Below, in pieces: positions 38,381 through 48,326 of a DNA stretch of 64,000 bases; position 1 is the first letter of the stretch; each line of letters opens with the position of its first letter. A program made the position numbers and the translations under genes. Source of the DNA: Mycolicibacterium litorale. GTDB lineage: Bacteria > Actinomycetota > Actinomycetes > Mycobacteriales > Mycobacteriaceae. The stretch spans positions 558,001 through 622,000 of the forward strand of contig NZ_AP023287.1 of assembly GCF_014218295.1 (NCBI RefSeq), given 5' to 3'. The notes under the pieces are model-generated. The model was not told the origin of the DNA and searched no databases. It was given only the letters and a program-made list of their open reading frames with translations.

Positions 38381-38387
38381 CCAGTAC

Positions 38388-39401
38388 ATGTCCACGCACA
38401 GAGCAGTCCACGTCGCCGCCGCGGGAGAGCCGTTGACCCTCGTGGATGTCGACACGCCGGCCCCGCCGCCCGGCCACCTGCGCATCGGCGTCGCCGCCTG
38501 CGGCGTGTGCGGCACCGACCAAGGATTCGTCAACGGCAACTTCCCCGGTCTGAACTGGCCCATCACCCTCGGTCACGAGATCGCGGGCACGGTGGCCGAG
38601 CTGGGCGACGGGGTCGACGAATTCTCGGTAGGGGACCGGGTGGCCGTCGGCTGGTTCGGCGGCAACTGCACCAAGTGCATCCCGTGCCGCAGGGGCATGT
38701 TCATGCAGTGCGTGAACATGCAGGTGCCCAGCTGGCACTATCCCGGCGGCTACGCCGAATCGGTGATCGTGCCCGCCACCGCGCCCGCGCGCATCCCCGA
38801 CGGGCTGTCGTTCGTCGAGGCGGCGCCGATGGGCTGCGCGGGCGTCACCACGTTCAACGGGTTGCGGCAGACCAGGGCGCGCGCCGGCGACCTGGTCGCC
38901 GTCCTCGGTATCGGCGGGCTGGGCCACCTCGGTGTGCAGTTCGCCAGGGCGATGGGCTTCGAGACGGTCGCGATCGCCCGCGGTGCGGCCAAGGAGGAGG
39001 ACGCCCGAGCGCTCGGCGCGCACCACTACATCGACTCGACCGCAGGGGACGTCGCCGGGGCGCTGCAGAAGCTCGGGGGTGCCGCGGTCGTCCTGGCGAC
39101 GGCGGCCAGTTCGGCCGCGATGGGCGACACCGTCGGCGGCCTGGGCCCGCGGGGCGAGCTGATCACCATCGGCGTCACCCCGGAGCCGTTGCCGGTCAGC
39201 CCGGCTGATCTGATCAACGCCGGGCTGTCGGTGACCGGACACCCCTCCGGTACGGCGCGCGACGTCGAGGAGACGCTGCACTTCGCCCTGCTGTCGGGTG
39301 TGCGGGCGCAGGTCGAGGAGCGGCCGCTGGCCGAAGCCGCCGAGGCCTACGCCGCGATGGACAAGGGCCGCGCCCGGTACCGCATGGTCCTCACGATGTG
39401 A
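38388..39401 (+). CDS. Zinc-dependent alcohol dehydrogenase
   Basis: 337 aa medium-chain dehydrogenase. The catalytic zinc ligands are in CGVCGTDQ and GHEIAG. The structural zinc lobe has four Cys in NCTKCIPCRRGMFMQC. The Rossmann motif GIGGLGHLGVQFARAMG binds NAD(P). The overall pattern resembles cinnamyl alcohol dehydrogenase/AdhP-like enzymes. The substrate is not known. fba follows after 30 nt on the same strand. Confidence 0.9.
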   Translation: MSTHRAVHVAAAGEPLTLVDVDTPAPPPGHLRIGVAACGVCGTDQGFVNGNFPGLNWPITLGHEIAGTVAELGDGVDEFSVGDRVAVGWFGGNCTKCIPCRRGMFMQCVNMQVPSWHYPGGYAESVIVPATAPARIPDGLSFVEAAPMGCAGVTTFNGLRQTRARAGDLVAVLGIGGLGHLGVQFARAMGFETVAIARGAAKEEDARALGAHHYIDSTAGDVAGALQKLGGAAVVLATAASSAAMGDTVGGLGPRGELITIGVTPEPLPVSPADLINAGLSVTGHPSGTARDVEETLHFALLSGVRAQVEERPLAEAAEAYAAMDKGRARYRMVLTM

Positions 39402-39431
39402 TCATGCGGCGATAGGGGGATACTTCCTCGT

Positions 39432-40466
39432 ATGCCGATCGCCACTCCCGAGGTCTACGCCGAGATGCTGGACCGTGCCAAGCAGCACTCGTTCGCGTTC
39501 CCCGCCATCAACTGCACGTCGTCGGAGACCGTCAACGCCGCGATCAAGGGATTCGCCGACGCCGGCAGCGACGGGATCATCCAATTCTCCACCGGTGGAG
39601 CGGAATTCGCCTCCGGCCTCGGCGTGAAGGACATGGTGACCGGTGCCGTCGCGCTGGCCGAGTTCGCCCATGTGATCGCCGCGAAATACCCCGTGACCGT
39701 GGCCCTGCACACCGATCACTGTCCGAAGGACAAACTCGACACCTACGTGCGCCCTCTGCTGGCGATCTCCGCCGAGCGCGTCGCCGCGGGCGGTAACCCG
39801 CTGTTCCAATCCCACATGTGGGACGGGTCGGCGGTCCCGATCGACGAAAACCTCACGATCGCACAGGAACTGCTCAAGCAGGCCGCGGCCGCCAAGATCA
39901 TCCTCGAGGTCGAGATCGGCGTCGTCGGCGGTGAAGAGGACGGCGTCGAGGCCGAGATCAACGACAAGCTCTACACCACCGCCGAGGACTTCGAGAAGAC
40001 CGTCGACGCCCTCGGCGCCGGTGAGCACGGCCGCTATCTGCTGGCCGCGACGTTCGGCAACGTGCACGGCGTGTACAAGCCCGGCAACGTCAAACTGAAG
40101 CCGGAGGTGCTGGCCGAGGGGCAGAAGGTGGCCGCCGCGAAGCTCGGACTCGGTTCGGAGGCAAAGCCTTTCGACTTCGTGTTCCACGGCGGCTCGGGTT
40201 CGCTGAAGTCGGAGATCGAGGATTCACTGCGCTACGGCGTGGTCAAGATGAACGTCGACACCGACACCCAGTACGCGTTCACCCGCCCCATCGCGGCGCA
40301 CATGTTCACCAACTACGACGGTGTGCTCAAGGTCGACGGCGAGGTGGGCAACAAGAAGGTCTACGACCCGCGCAGCTACCTGAAGAAGGCCGAGGCGGGG
40401 ATGACCGAGCGTGTCATCGAGGCGTGCCGCGACCTGCACAGCGAGGGCCGGTCGGTCAGCGCGTGA
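39432..40466 (+). CDS. fba: Fructose-bisphosphate aldolase, class II
   Basis: 344 aa Zn2+-dependent aldolase cleaving fructose 1,6-bisphosphate in glycolysis and gluconeogenesis. Metal and catalytic motifs are seen: LHTDHCPKDKLDTYVRPL (signature 1), LEVEIGVVGGEEDGVE (signature 2), GNVHGVYKPGNVKL, FHGGSGSLKSE, and GVVKMNVDTDTQYA for phosphate binding. Length and order match the mycobacterial Fba (Rv0363c). The TGA stop overlaps the first bases of a 49-bp palindromic repeat that probably ends the transcript. It is convergent with the Rv0361-like gene. Confidence 0.97.
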   Translation: MPIATPEVYAEMLDRAKQHSFAFPAINCTSSETVNAAIKGFADAGSDGIIQFSTGGAEFASGLGVKDMVTGAVALAEFAHVIAAKYPVTVALHTDHCPKDKLDTYVRPLLAISAERVAAGGNPLFQSHMWDGSAVPIDENLTIAQELLKQAAAAKIILEVEIGVVGGEEDGVEAEINDKLYTTAEDFEKTVDALGAGEHGRYLLAATFGNVHGVYKPGNVKLKPEVLAEGQKVAAAKLGLGSEAKPFDFVFHGGSGSLKSEIEDSLRYGVVKMNVDTDTQYAFTRPIAAHMFTNYDGVLKVDGEVGNKKVYDPRSYLKKAEAGMTERVIEACRDLHSEGRSVSA

Positions 40467-40513
40467 TTTCGGTGTCGTTGGTTGCGGTCAGCGCAACGGA
40501 CTACACCGAAATC
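40465..40513. repeat. 49-bp palindromic intergenic repeat, copy 2
   Basis: Same length and ends as the copy at 11900-11948, with 40 of 49 positions identical. The arms GATTTCGGTGT/ACACCGAAATC pair perfectly. It begins inside the fba stop codon and ends 1 nt before the stop codon of the convergent gene, so it is well placed as a bidirectional terminator. Confidence 0.88.
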
Positions 40514-40514
40514 C

Positions 40515-41336
40515 CTAGGAGGGGGCCTGGCAGATCTTCCACTGCTCGTCGCGGAACTCCAGGTCGAAGCTGCGGGTGGAGCGGGTCTGCGGGGCGTAGG
40601 CCATGAACGCAGTGACGTTGGCCTCGGCGTGGTCGCCGTTGATGACCACCTGGTCGATGCTCGCCACCACCGGGTACTGCTTGGCGGCGGCGACCCTCTT
40701 GTGGGTCTCCTCCCACGCCTTGTCGTCGTAGTTGACGTAGCTGTCGCGTTTGGCGCCGCACGTGATTCCGCGCAGCGTGGCCAGGTCACCGTTCTGGATG
40801 GCGGTATCGAACTGTTCGATCGTCGCGCGGACCTGGTCCTCCTGCGACGAGGCCGAGCCGGATCCGCGGGTCAACAGGATCGTGCCGAGGATGGCGATCG
40901 CCACCAGCGCCGCGATCACCAGGACGACGGCCACCACCCAGCCCCAACTGCGCCGGCTCTGCTGCGGTGGCCGCGGCGCGTCGCCGCGCGGCGGGATGAC
41001 CTGCGGGCCGGCGGCCTTCTGGGCGGCGAACGGATCGGTGCCGCCCACCTCGGAGCGCGGGAAGACCTCGGTCGCGGGGTCCGGCGGGGGATCGATCTTC
41101 TGCGTGGATCCGGCGTCGAAGCCCGACGGCGCGGTGAAGCGCCGCTCGGCATCGCCGGGTTCTCCCGGCGTCCCGGCCTGCGCTGACGGGGACGCGATGA
41201 TCTCGGTGGCGGGTTCGTGGTCGGCGGTCGGCGACGGCCGGGTCTCGTCGTCCGGACCGGTCTGCTCACCGGGACCACCCGCTGCCGACGGCACGGCCGG
41301 CTCGTCGCCCTGTTCGGGCCCTCGTGGGTTCGACAT
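40515..41336 (-). CDS. Single-pass membrane protein with extracytoplasmic NTF2-like domain (Rv0361-like)
   Basis: 273 aa. A long disordered, Pro/Gly/Glu-rich cytoplasmic N-terminus (1-130) is followed by one span (about 131-155, GWVVAVVLVIAALVAIAILGTIL) and an external domain of about 115 residues (EDQVRATIEQFDTAIQNGDLATLRGITCG to the C-terminus) with the cone-shaped NTF2/DUF4878-like pattern and two Cys (ITCGAK, WKICQ). It corresponds by position and pattern to Rv0361. The function is unknown. The gene after purT has the same architecture. Confidence 0.75.
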   Translation of the reverse strand: MSNPRGPEQGDEPAVPSAAGGPGEQTGPDDETRPSPTADHEPATEIIASPSAQAGTPGEPGDAERRFTAPSGFDAGSTQKIDPPPDPATEVFPRSEVGGTDPFAAQKAAGPQVIPPRGDAPRPPQQSRRSWGWVVAVVLVIAALVAIAILGTILLTRGSGSASSQEDQVRATIEQFDTAIQNGDLATLRGITCGAKRDSYVNYDDKAWEETHKRVAAAKQYPVVASIDQVVINGDHAEANVTAFMAYAPQTRSTRSFDLEFRDEQWKICQAPS

Positions 41337-41422
41337 CCCTGCTGCGTTCCTCCTCCAACGACGCTACCGATGGAGCTTATCGACCGATCCGAGCCGATGA
41401 CCGAACGCCGCGACCGGCACGG

Positions 41423-41428
41423 CACAAT
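41423..41428 (+). promoter_or_regulatory. -10 box CACAAT of the Rv0360c-like gene
   Basis: CACAAT, 7 nt before ATG 41436, which supports that start and a leaderless transcript. Confidence 0.45.
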
Positions 41429-41435
41429 GTGTCCC

Positions 41436-41852
41436 ATGACGCGGATGGGTGATCTTCTCGGACCAGACCCGGTACTGCTCCCGGGGGATCCCGCCGCGGA
41501 AGCGGAACTGGAGGCCAGTGAGAACCCGGCGATCGTCGCGGCCGCGCATCCGTCGGCGTCGGTGGCGTGGGCGGCGCTGGCCGAGGACGCGCTGGCCGAC
41601 GACAAGGCCGTCACCGCCTACGCCTACGCCCGCACCGGATACCACCGCGGCCTCGACCAGCTGCGCCGCAACGGGTGGAAGGGTTTCGGCCCGGTGCCGT
41701 ATCGGCACGAACCCAACCGCGGTTTCCTGCGGTGTGTGGCCGCGCTGGCCCGCGCCGCCGACTCGATCGGCGAGACCGACGAATACCAGCGGTGCCTCGA
41801 CCTGCTCGACGACTGCGATCCCTCGGCGCGGCAGGAACTCGGCCTGAGCTGA
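41436..41852 (+). CDS. DUF3151-like conserved protein (Rv0360c family)
   Basis: 138 aa soluble helical protein, highly conserved in actinobacteria. MGDLLGPDPVLLPGD opens it, then HPSASVAWAALAEDALADDKAVTAYAYARTGYHRGLDQLRRNGWKGFGPVPY and NRGFLRCVAALARAADSIGETDEYQRCLDLLDDC, which looks TPR-like. No enzymatic motif. The start at ATG 41436 is chosen by pattern and the CACAAT box; an ATG at 41445 is possible. It lies between the Rv0361-like gene (divergent) and the CDF gene (convergent). The function is unknown. Confidence 0.82.
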   Translation: MTRMGDLLGPDPVLLPGDPAAEAELEASENPAIVAAAHPSASVAWAALAEDALADDKAVTAYAYARTGYHRGLDQLRRNGWKGFGPVPYRHEPNRGFLRCVAALARAADSIGETDEYQRCLDLLDDCDPSARQELGLS

Positions 41853-41860
41853 CTCAGGCG

Positions 41861-42760
41861 TTACCAGTCGTTGCTCTCGCAGTTGCAGTCCGCGGCGCCC
41901 GAGGGCGGTTCGACCTGCACCGTCGCGTGGTCCAGGCCGCGGGCGGCCAGTACGGCGCGGGCGTCGTCGAGGACTCGGGCCGAGTCGCGGGCCGACGTCA
42001 GATGCGCCGTCACGACGTCCTTGCCCGGCACCAATGTCCACACATGCAGATCGTGCACCTCGGTCACCCCCTCGACCTTGCACAGCGCCGTCCGCAGCTC
42101 GTCGACGTCGATGTGGGCGGGCGAGGACTCCGACAGAATCCGCAGCGCCGCCCGGGCCAGCGAGATCGCCCGCGGGAGCACCCACAGCGCGACGAACACC
42201 GCCACCACCACGTCGGCGTAGGCCCAGCCCGTCGTCACCGTCACGATGCCCGCGATCAGCACCCCGATGCTGCCGACGGTGTCGGCCACGACCTCCATGT
42301 AGGCGCCCTTGACCGCCAGGCTGTCCTTGGAATGCGACCGCAGCAGCAGCACGACGACGGCGTTCGCGGCCAGCCCGGCCAGCGCCACCACGATCATCGG
42401 CACACCCGGGATGTCCGGTGCGTCGCCGAGCCGTTCGATCGCCTCGTAGAGGATGAACACCGCCATCGCCAGCAGCAGTGCCGCATTGGCCACGGCCGTG
42501 AACACCTCGGCGCGGTGCCAGCCGTAGGTGCGCGCGGGTGACGCGCTGCCGTGCCGGGCGAGCAGGACCGCCGTCAGACCCATGAACATCGCGACGAGGT
42601 CGGTGAGCATGTGCCCGGCGTCGGCCAGCAGGGCGATCGAGTTGATCCACAGCGCCGTCACCAGCTCCAGCACGAAGAATGCGGTGAGGATCGCCGCGCC
42701 GATCAGCATCCGGCTGACGCGGGTGTCCGCTGCGTGGTGGTGATCGTGACCGGCGCCCAT
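41861..42760 (-). CDS. Cation diffusion facilitator metal exporter
   Basis: 299 aa, six spans. The His-rich start HDHHHAAD precedes TM1. The transport-site motifs are LLADAGHMLTD in TM2 and MEVVADTVGS in TM5. The C-terminal cytoplasmic ferredoxin-like domain includes LHVWTLVPGKDVVTAHL and ends with CNCESNDW, a possible metal-binding tail. ZitB/CzcD-type Zn2+ export by proton antiport is most likely. A palindrome overlaps its promoter (42771-42788), suggesting control by an ArsR/SmtB-type metal sensor encoded elsewhere. Confidence 0.9.
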   Translation of the reverse strand: MGAGHDHHHAADTRVSRMLIGAAILTAFFVLELVTALWINSIALLADAGHMLTDLVAMFMGLTAVLLARHGSASPARTYGWHRAEVFTAVANAALLLAMAVFILYEAIERLGDAPDIPGVPMIVVALAGLAANAVVVLLLRSHSKDSLAVKGAYMEVVADTVGSIGVLIAGIVTVTTGWAYADVVVAVFVALWVLPRAISLARAALRILSESSPAHIDVDELRTALCKVEGVTEVHDLHVWTLVPGKDVVTAHLTSARDSARVLDDARAVLAARGLDHATVQVEPPSGAADCNCESNDW

Positions 42761-42766
42761 GCCAGC

Positions 42767-42772
42767 AATCTA
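42767..42772 (-). promoter_or_regulatory. -10 box TAGATT of the CDF gene
   Basis: TAGATT on the minus strand, 6 nt before ATG 42760, directly abutting and overlapping the palindrome at 42771-42788. Confidence 0.5.
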
Positions 42773-42788
42773 TGCGTAAATGCGCATA
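42771..42788. promoter_or_regulatory. Candidate metal-sensor operator
   Basis: TATGCG, TAAATG, CGCATA: a perfect 6-6-6 inverted repeat in the 55-nt gap upstream of the CDF exporter. Imperfect inverted repeats of this AT-rich type are typical of SmtB/ArsR repressors. The regulator gene is not in the window. Confidence 0.6.
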
Positions 42789-42815
42789 TATCGCAAGGGT
42801 CCCGTCGGACGGGGG

Positions 42816-43595
42816 CTACATCCAGGCGGACCAGAAGCGGGTGAGCTGCCCGCCGATCGACACCAGCGCGCTCGGCACCCCGGACAGTTCGGTCAGCCAG
42901 TACACCGCGCCGAAGAACCACTGGTTGAGGGCGGGAGCCAGCAGCAGGATCAGCAGGATGAAGAAACCCCACTGCTTGACCGGCTGCAGCGCCCGCTGCG
43001 TATCGGCGCTCAGATGCGGTTCGAGCGCCCCGTAACCGTCGAGCCCCGGGATGGGCAGCATGTTGAGGACGAACGCGGTCACCTGCAGGAACCCGAGGAA
43101 CGCCACCGCCGCCCAGAAGACGCCGCGCGCCGGGTCGTACAGCAGCCGCGCCAGGCCCAGCAACACGACCGCCAGCACCAGGTTCGCCGCCGGGCCGGCG
43201 AGGCTGACCAGCGTCTTCTGCCGCGCGGTCATCCACGACGTCCGCAGGTACACGGCGCCGCCGGGCAGGCCGATCCCGCCGAGCGCGATGAACAGCACCG
43301 GCAGCCCGAGCGAGAGCATCGGGTGTGAGTACTTCAGCGGGTTGAGCGTCAGATAGCCGCGCATCTCGACGTCGCGGTCCCCGAACCGCCACGCGGTCAC
43401 CGCATGCCCGAACTCGTGCAGCGACAGCGACACCAGCCAGCCCGCGATGACGAACACGAACACGCCCGCGTAGGCCAGCGGCCGCACCGTGTCCGCGGCC
43501 ACCCACGCCAGGGCGCCACCGGCGGCGGTGATCGCCAGCACGGCGAGGAAGACCGGGCTCGGCCGCACCGACTGGCGCAGCGGGCGGATGCTCAC
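42816..43595 (-). CDS. Site-2 protease-like M50 metalloprotease (Rv0359-like)
   Basis: 259 aa intramembrane zinc protease. HEFGH gives the two His and Glu of the active site, and NMLPIPGLDG carries the third ligand Asp. About six spans are predicted. No PDZ or CBS domain is present, so this is a minimal M50 protein. The substrate is unknown; it may be a membrane-anchored regulator. GTG 43595 has TAACGT 6 nt upstream (43602-43607). Confidence 0.88.
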   Translation of the reverse strand: MSIRPLRQSVRPSPVFLAVLAITAAGGALAWVAADTVRPLAYAGVFVFVIAGWLVSLSLHEFGHAVTAWRFGDRDVEMRGYLTLNPLKYSHPMLSLGLPVLFIALGGIGLPGGAVYLRTSWMTARQKTLVSLAGPAANLVLAVVLLGLARLLYDPARGVFWAAVAFLGFLQVTAFVLNMLPIPGLDGYGALEPHLSADTQRALQPVKQWGFFILLILLLAPALNQWFFGAVYWLTELSGVPSALVSIGGQLTRFWSAWM

Positions 43596-43601
43596 GATTC
43601 G

Positions 43602-43607
43602 ACGTTA
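43602..43607 (-). promoter_or_regulatory. -10 box TAACGT of the M50 protease gene
   Basis: TAACGT on the minus strand, 6 nt before GTG 43595, within the 19-nt gap after the Rv0358-like gene. Confidence 0.45.
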
Positions 43608-43614
43608 CCGGCCG

Positions 43615-44238
43615 TCAGCCCACCCGCAGCCAGCCCTCGGTGTGCCGGTAGAACGTCGAGCGCTTCACCTCGCGGGCGCCGTCGACCCCGTCGCGGATCA
43701 CCCGCGCGCCCGTCGTCCCCAGCTGCGCGGCCCGGCCGGCCACCCACCGGCCCGGACGGCCACGCCCGGACAGCGCCGCGGCGCGCAGCCCCGGCATCTC
43801 CGCCGTCGGCTCGATCCGCACCCCGGTCGTCTCCCCGGAGAAGAGCGTGGTGTCGTCGACGATGCCCTCGCCGACCAGCGTCCCTCCTGAGGAGGGCGAC
43901 GCGCGCCACTCGGCGTATCCGACGATCGCGATCCCCGCGTCGTCACGGATCAACGGCACCCGCCGGGCCGGGGCGGTCAGCGCCCTGCGGGCGGACAACC
44001 ATCCCGTCGCGACGGCCAGCTCGACGCCGAGGCGTTCGGTGCGCATCAGCCTGGTCAGCACCGTGGCCACATCGGCGTCGCCGCCGACGACCACGAGCCG
44101 GCGCGCACCCGACGACGCGGCGTCGACGTCGGCCGATCCCGCCACGTCCACGGTGTCTGGACCGGTGAGCGCCCGCGGTACGCGACGGTCACCGAACCGG
44201 AGCACCACCACGTCTGCCGCACCGTCACTGGCACTCAA
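43615..44238 (-). CDS. Conserved protein, Rv0358-like
   Basis: 207 aa soluble protein. It opens with VVVLRFGDRRVPRALTG, then [21 protein letters not shown] and GVELAVATGWLSARRAL, which suggest a Rossmann-like or diacylglycerol-kinase-like N-terminal half, and a C-terminal beta-rich half ending STFYRHTEGWLRVG. No catalytic motif is certain. A TTG start with GGAGGAG upstream fits. It is divergent from purA and 19 nt upstream of the M50 gene. The same neighbours occur in M. tuberculosis. The function is unknown. Confidence 0.75.
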   Translation of the reverse strand: MSASDGAADVVVLRFGDRRVPRALTGPDTVDVAGSADVDAASSGARRLVVVGGDADVATVLTRLMRTERLGVELAVATGWLSARRALTAPARRVPLIRDDAGIAIVGYAEWRASPSSGGTLVGEGIVDDTTLFSGETTGVRIEPTAEMPGLRAAALSGRGRPGRWVAGRAAQLGTTGARVIRDGVDGAREVKRSTFYRHTEGWLRVG

Positions 44239-44263
44239 AACGACTCCTCCCGACCTGCTGGGA

Positions 44264-44269
44264 TAGGGT
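44264..44269 (+). promoter_or_regulatory. -10 box TAGGGT of purA
   Basis: TAGGGT about 40 nt before ATG 44309. It would leave a short leader that includes GGGAG near 44296, so this transcript is leadered, unlike many neighbours. Confidence 0.5.
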
Positions 44270-44305
44270 GTGTCACCGGCTGCACCACATCAAGCGGGAG
44301 ATTAA

Positions 44306-46236
<1,931 letters not shown>

Positions 46237-46247
46237 GCCGTGCGACC

Positions 46248-46916
46248 ATGACCGGCGTGGTCGACCATCAACTGCGACGGTTGTCGACGCCCCGGGCGGC
46301 GGCGCTGGCCGGGGTGCTGTTCGCGGTGATCTTCGGGACGGCACTCGTCCTCATCCGCACGGCGCTTCCCGACGGCGCCGCACCGGGATCGCAGTGGGCC
46401 GACGGAAGTCGCCAGTTGCGCACGGCCGCAGTGCTGATGCCGTTCGCCGGCATCGCGTTCCTGTGGTTCATCGGGGTGGTCCGTGACGGCTTCGGCCGCT
46501 ACGAGGACCGGTTCTTCGCGACGGTGTTCTTCGGCAGCGGCCTGCTGTTCCTGGCGATGATGTTCGTCGCCTCCGGTGTGGGCGCGGGGTTGGAGACGAT
46601 GAGCGGGCACGCTGCGGGGTCGGCGGCGGTGGCTCTCGGGCAGTCGGTGCTGCTGTCGATCTCGAAGACCTACGCGCTGCGGATGGCGGCGGTGTTCATG
46701 ATGTCGCTGGCGACGATCTGGCTGCGCACCGGACTGATGCCGCGGCCGCTGGTGTGGGGCACCTACGCGCTCGCGGTGGTCCTGCTCGCGGCGGCGGAGG
46801 TCAGCATGTGGCTGACGCTGGCGTTCCCGGCGTGGGTGCTGGTGGTCAGCCTGTTGTTGTTGCGGCGCAGTCTCACTCCGGCGCCAGGCGCAGCGCCGCG
46901 GCCGGACACAGCGTGA
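46248..46916 (+). CDS. Multi-span membrane protein, unknown
   Basis: 222 aa with about five predicted spans (near residues 20-40, 60-80, 95-115, 150-170 and 175-205) and little extramembrane sequence apart from a short DGFGRYEDRFF loop. No family motif is recognised. ATG 46248 is 11 nt after the thioesterase stop. The last 44 nt overlap the 3' end of the convergent ferredoxin gene. Confidence 0.7.
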   Translation: MTGVVDHQLRRLSTPRAAALAGVLFAVIFGTALVLIRTALPDGAAPGSQWADGSRQLRTAAVLMPFAGIAFLWFIGVVRDGFGRYEDRFFATVFFGSGLLFLAMMFVASGVGAGLETMSGHAAGSAAVALGQSVLLSISKTYALRMAAVFMMSLATIWLRTGLMPRPLVWGTYALAVVLLAAAEVSMWLTLAFPAWVLVVSLLLLRRSLTPAPGAAPRPDTA

Positions 46917-47067
46917 CGGCTTGGCGGGCGCGGTCGAACTCCGCCTCGGGCACCGGGTCGGCCAGCAGGACCACGATGCCGTCGTCGTCCTGGTCGAACA
47001 CCTCCGGTGCGCTCATCACACAGTTGCCCGCGCTGATACAGGCGTCGCGGTCCACGTCGATCCTCAT
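46873..47067 (-). CDS. [3Fe-4S]-type ferredoxin, P450 partner
   Basis: 64 aa. The cluster motif is CISAGNC followed by a distal CP (TLCPAAAL); three Cys ligands and an Ala at the variable fourth position indicate a [3Fe-4S] cluster, as in many mycobacterial P450-linked ferredoxins. It starts 7 nt after the P450 stop on the same strand, so it is almost surely that enzyme's electron donor. The reductase must be elsewhere. Confidence 0.9.
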   Translation of the reverse strand: MRIDVDRDACISAGNCVMSAPEVFDQDDDGIVVLLADPVPEAEFDRARQAVTLCPAAALRLAPE

Positions 47068-47074
47068 CGCGTCC

Positions 47075-48295
47075 TCACCATCCCACCAGCAGCGACCGTA
47101 ACCCGTAGATGAAGTGGAACGACCGGAAGTCGACGTTCTCGAACGGTTCGGCCAGCGTCAGCCCCGGGAACCGGCGCAGCAGCGCGGGGAACGCGATCCG
47201 CATCTCCATGCGGGCCAGCGGCGCGCCCAGGCAGTGGTGCACGCCGTGCCCGAACGCGAGGTGCCCGAGGGCACCGCGGCCGATGTCGAGCGTCTCGGGC
47301 GCGTCGACGAAACCGGGATCGCGGTTGGCCGAGGGCAGCGAGACGAACACCAACTGACCCTTGGGAATCGGCACCCCGGCGACTTCGACGTCGGTGGTCG
47401 TGATGCGCGGGATACCGCTGTGCACGATCGACAGCCACCGCAGCAGCTCCTCCACCGCCGGACCGACCGCCGCCGGATCGTCGCGCACCGCGGCCAGTTG
47501 CTCGGGATGGCGCAGCAGGGCGAGCACACCGAGGCTCAGCATGTTCGACGTCGTCTCGTGACCGGCGAGCAGCAGCAGGCCGGCGATGCCGACCAGTTCG
47601 TCGTCGGTCAGTTCGTCACCGTGCTCGCGCACCAGCATCCCAAGGATGTCGTCACCCGGGGTGCGCCGCGCCAGGCTCACCAGTGAGTGCATGTACTCGC
47701 GGCCCTGGCGGGCCAGCTCCAGCCGCTCCGGGATCGGCAGTGACAGATCGAGCTGACGGGCGCTGCGCCGCTGGAAGTCCGCCCGGTCGGCGTAGGGCAC
47801 GCCGAGCAGTTCGCAGATCACCAGCGACGGTATCGGCAGCGCGAAGGACTCGACGAGATCGGTTGGCGGCCCGGCCTTCTCCATCGCATCGAGGTGTTCG
47901 TCGACGATCGCGACGATGCGCGGCTCCAGCCGGCTGATGCGGCGCAGCGTGAACTCCGGGGTGAGCATCCGGCGCAGCCGCTGGTGTTCGGGCGGATCGT
48001 TGGCCAGCAGGTTGCCCGCCTGCGCCCTGGCCTGTTCGGCGTCGGAGAGGGGCGCTCCGGCGCCGACGAACCCCGGTGGCCGGGTGTTGGAGAAGCGTGC
48101 GTGGTCGGCCAGCACCGCCTTGACGTCGTCATGGCGGGTCACCAGGTACACGTCCATGCCGAACGCGTTCTTCGTCATGCGCACGCCGGTGGATTCCCGG
48201 ATGTCGCGCAGTTGGTCGGTCGGATCGAAGCCGTTGCGCCGCATGTGCAGCGGGGGGAGTGCCGGCGCCTCCGATGTCCCAGACGTGCCTGTCAT
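47075..48295 (-). CDS. Cytochrome P450 monooxygenase
   Basis: 406 aa soluble bacterial P450. The I-helix oxygen-binding motif AGHETT, the K-helix EELLR and the heme loop FGHGVHHCLGAPLAR with the thiolate Cys are intact. The N-terminus has no membrane anchor. The overall pattern resembles class I bacterial P450s of the CYP105/107 type, but the family cannot be assigned by eye. Electrons come through the ferredoxin encoded 7 nt downstream. A TACGTT box lies 8 nt before the ATG. The substrate is unknown. Confidence 0.92.
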   Translation of the reverse strand: MTGTSGTSEAPALPPLHMRRNGFDPTDQLRDIRESTGVRMTKNAFGMDVYLVTRHDDVKAVLADHARFSNTRPPGFVGAGAPLSDAEQARAQAGNLLANDPPEHQRLRRMLTPEFTLRRISRLEPRIVAIVDEHLDAMEKAGPPTDLVESFALPIPSLVICELLGVPYADRADFQRRSARQLDLSLPIPERLELARQGREYMHSLVSLARRTPGDDILGMLVREHGDELTDDELVGIAGLLLLAGHETTSNMLSLGVLALLRHPEQLAAVRDDPAAVGPAVEELLRWLSIVHSGIPRITTTDVEVAGVPIPKGQLVFVSLPSANRDPGFVDAPETLDIGRGALGHLAFGHGVHHCLGAPLARMEMRIAFPALLRRFPGLTLAEPFENVDFRSFHFIYGLRSLLVGW

Positions 48296-48326
48296 ACCTA
48301 CCGAACGTACGCGCGCTCCGCCCGGT

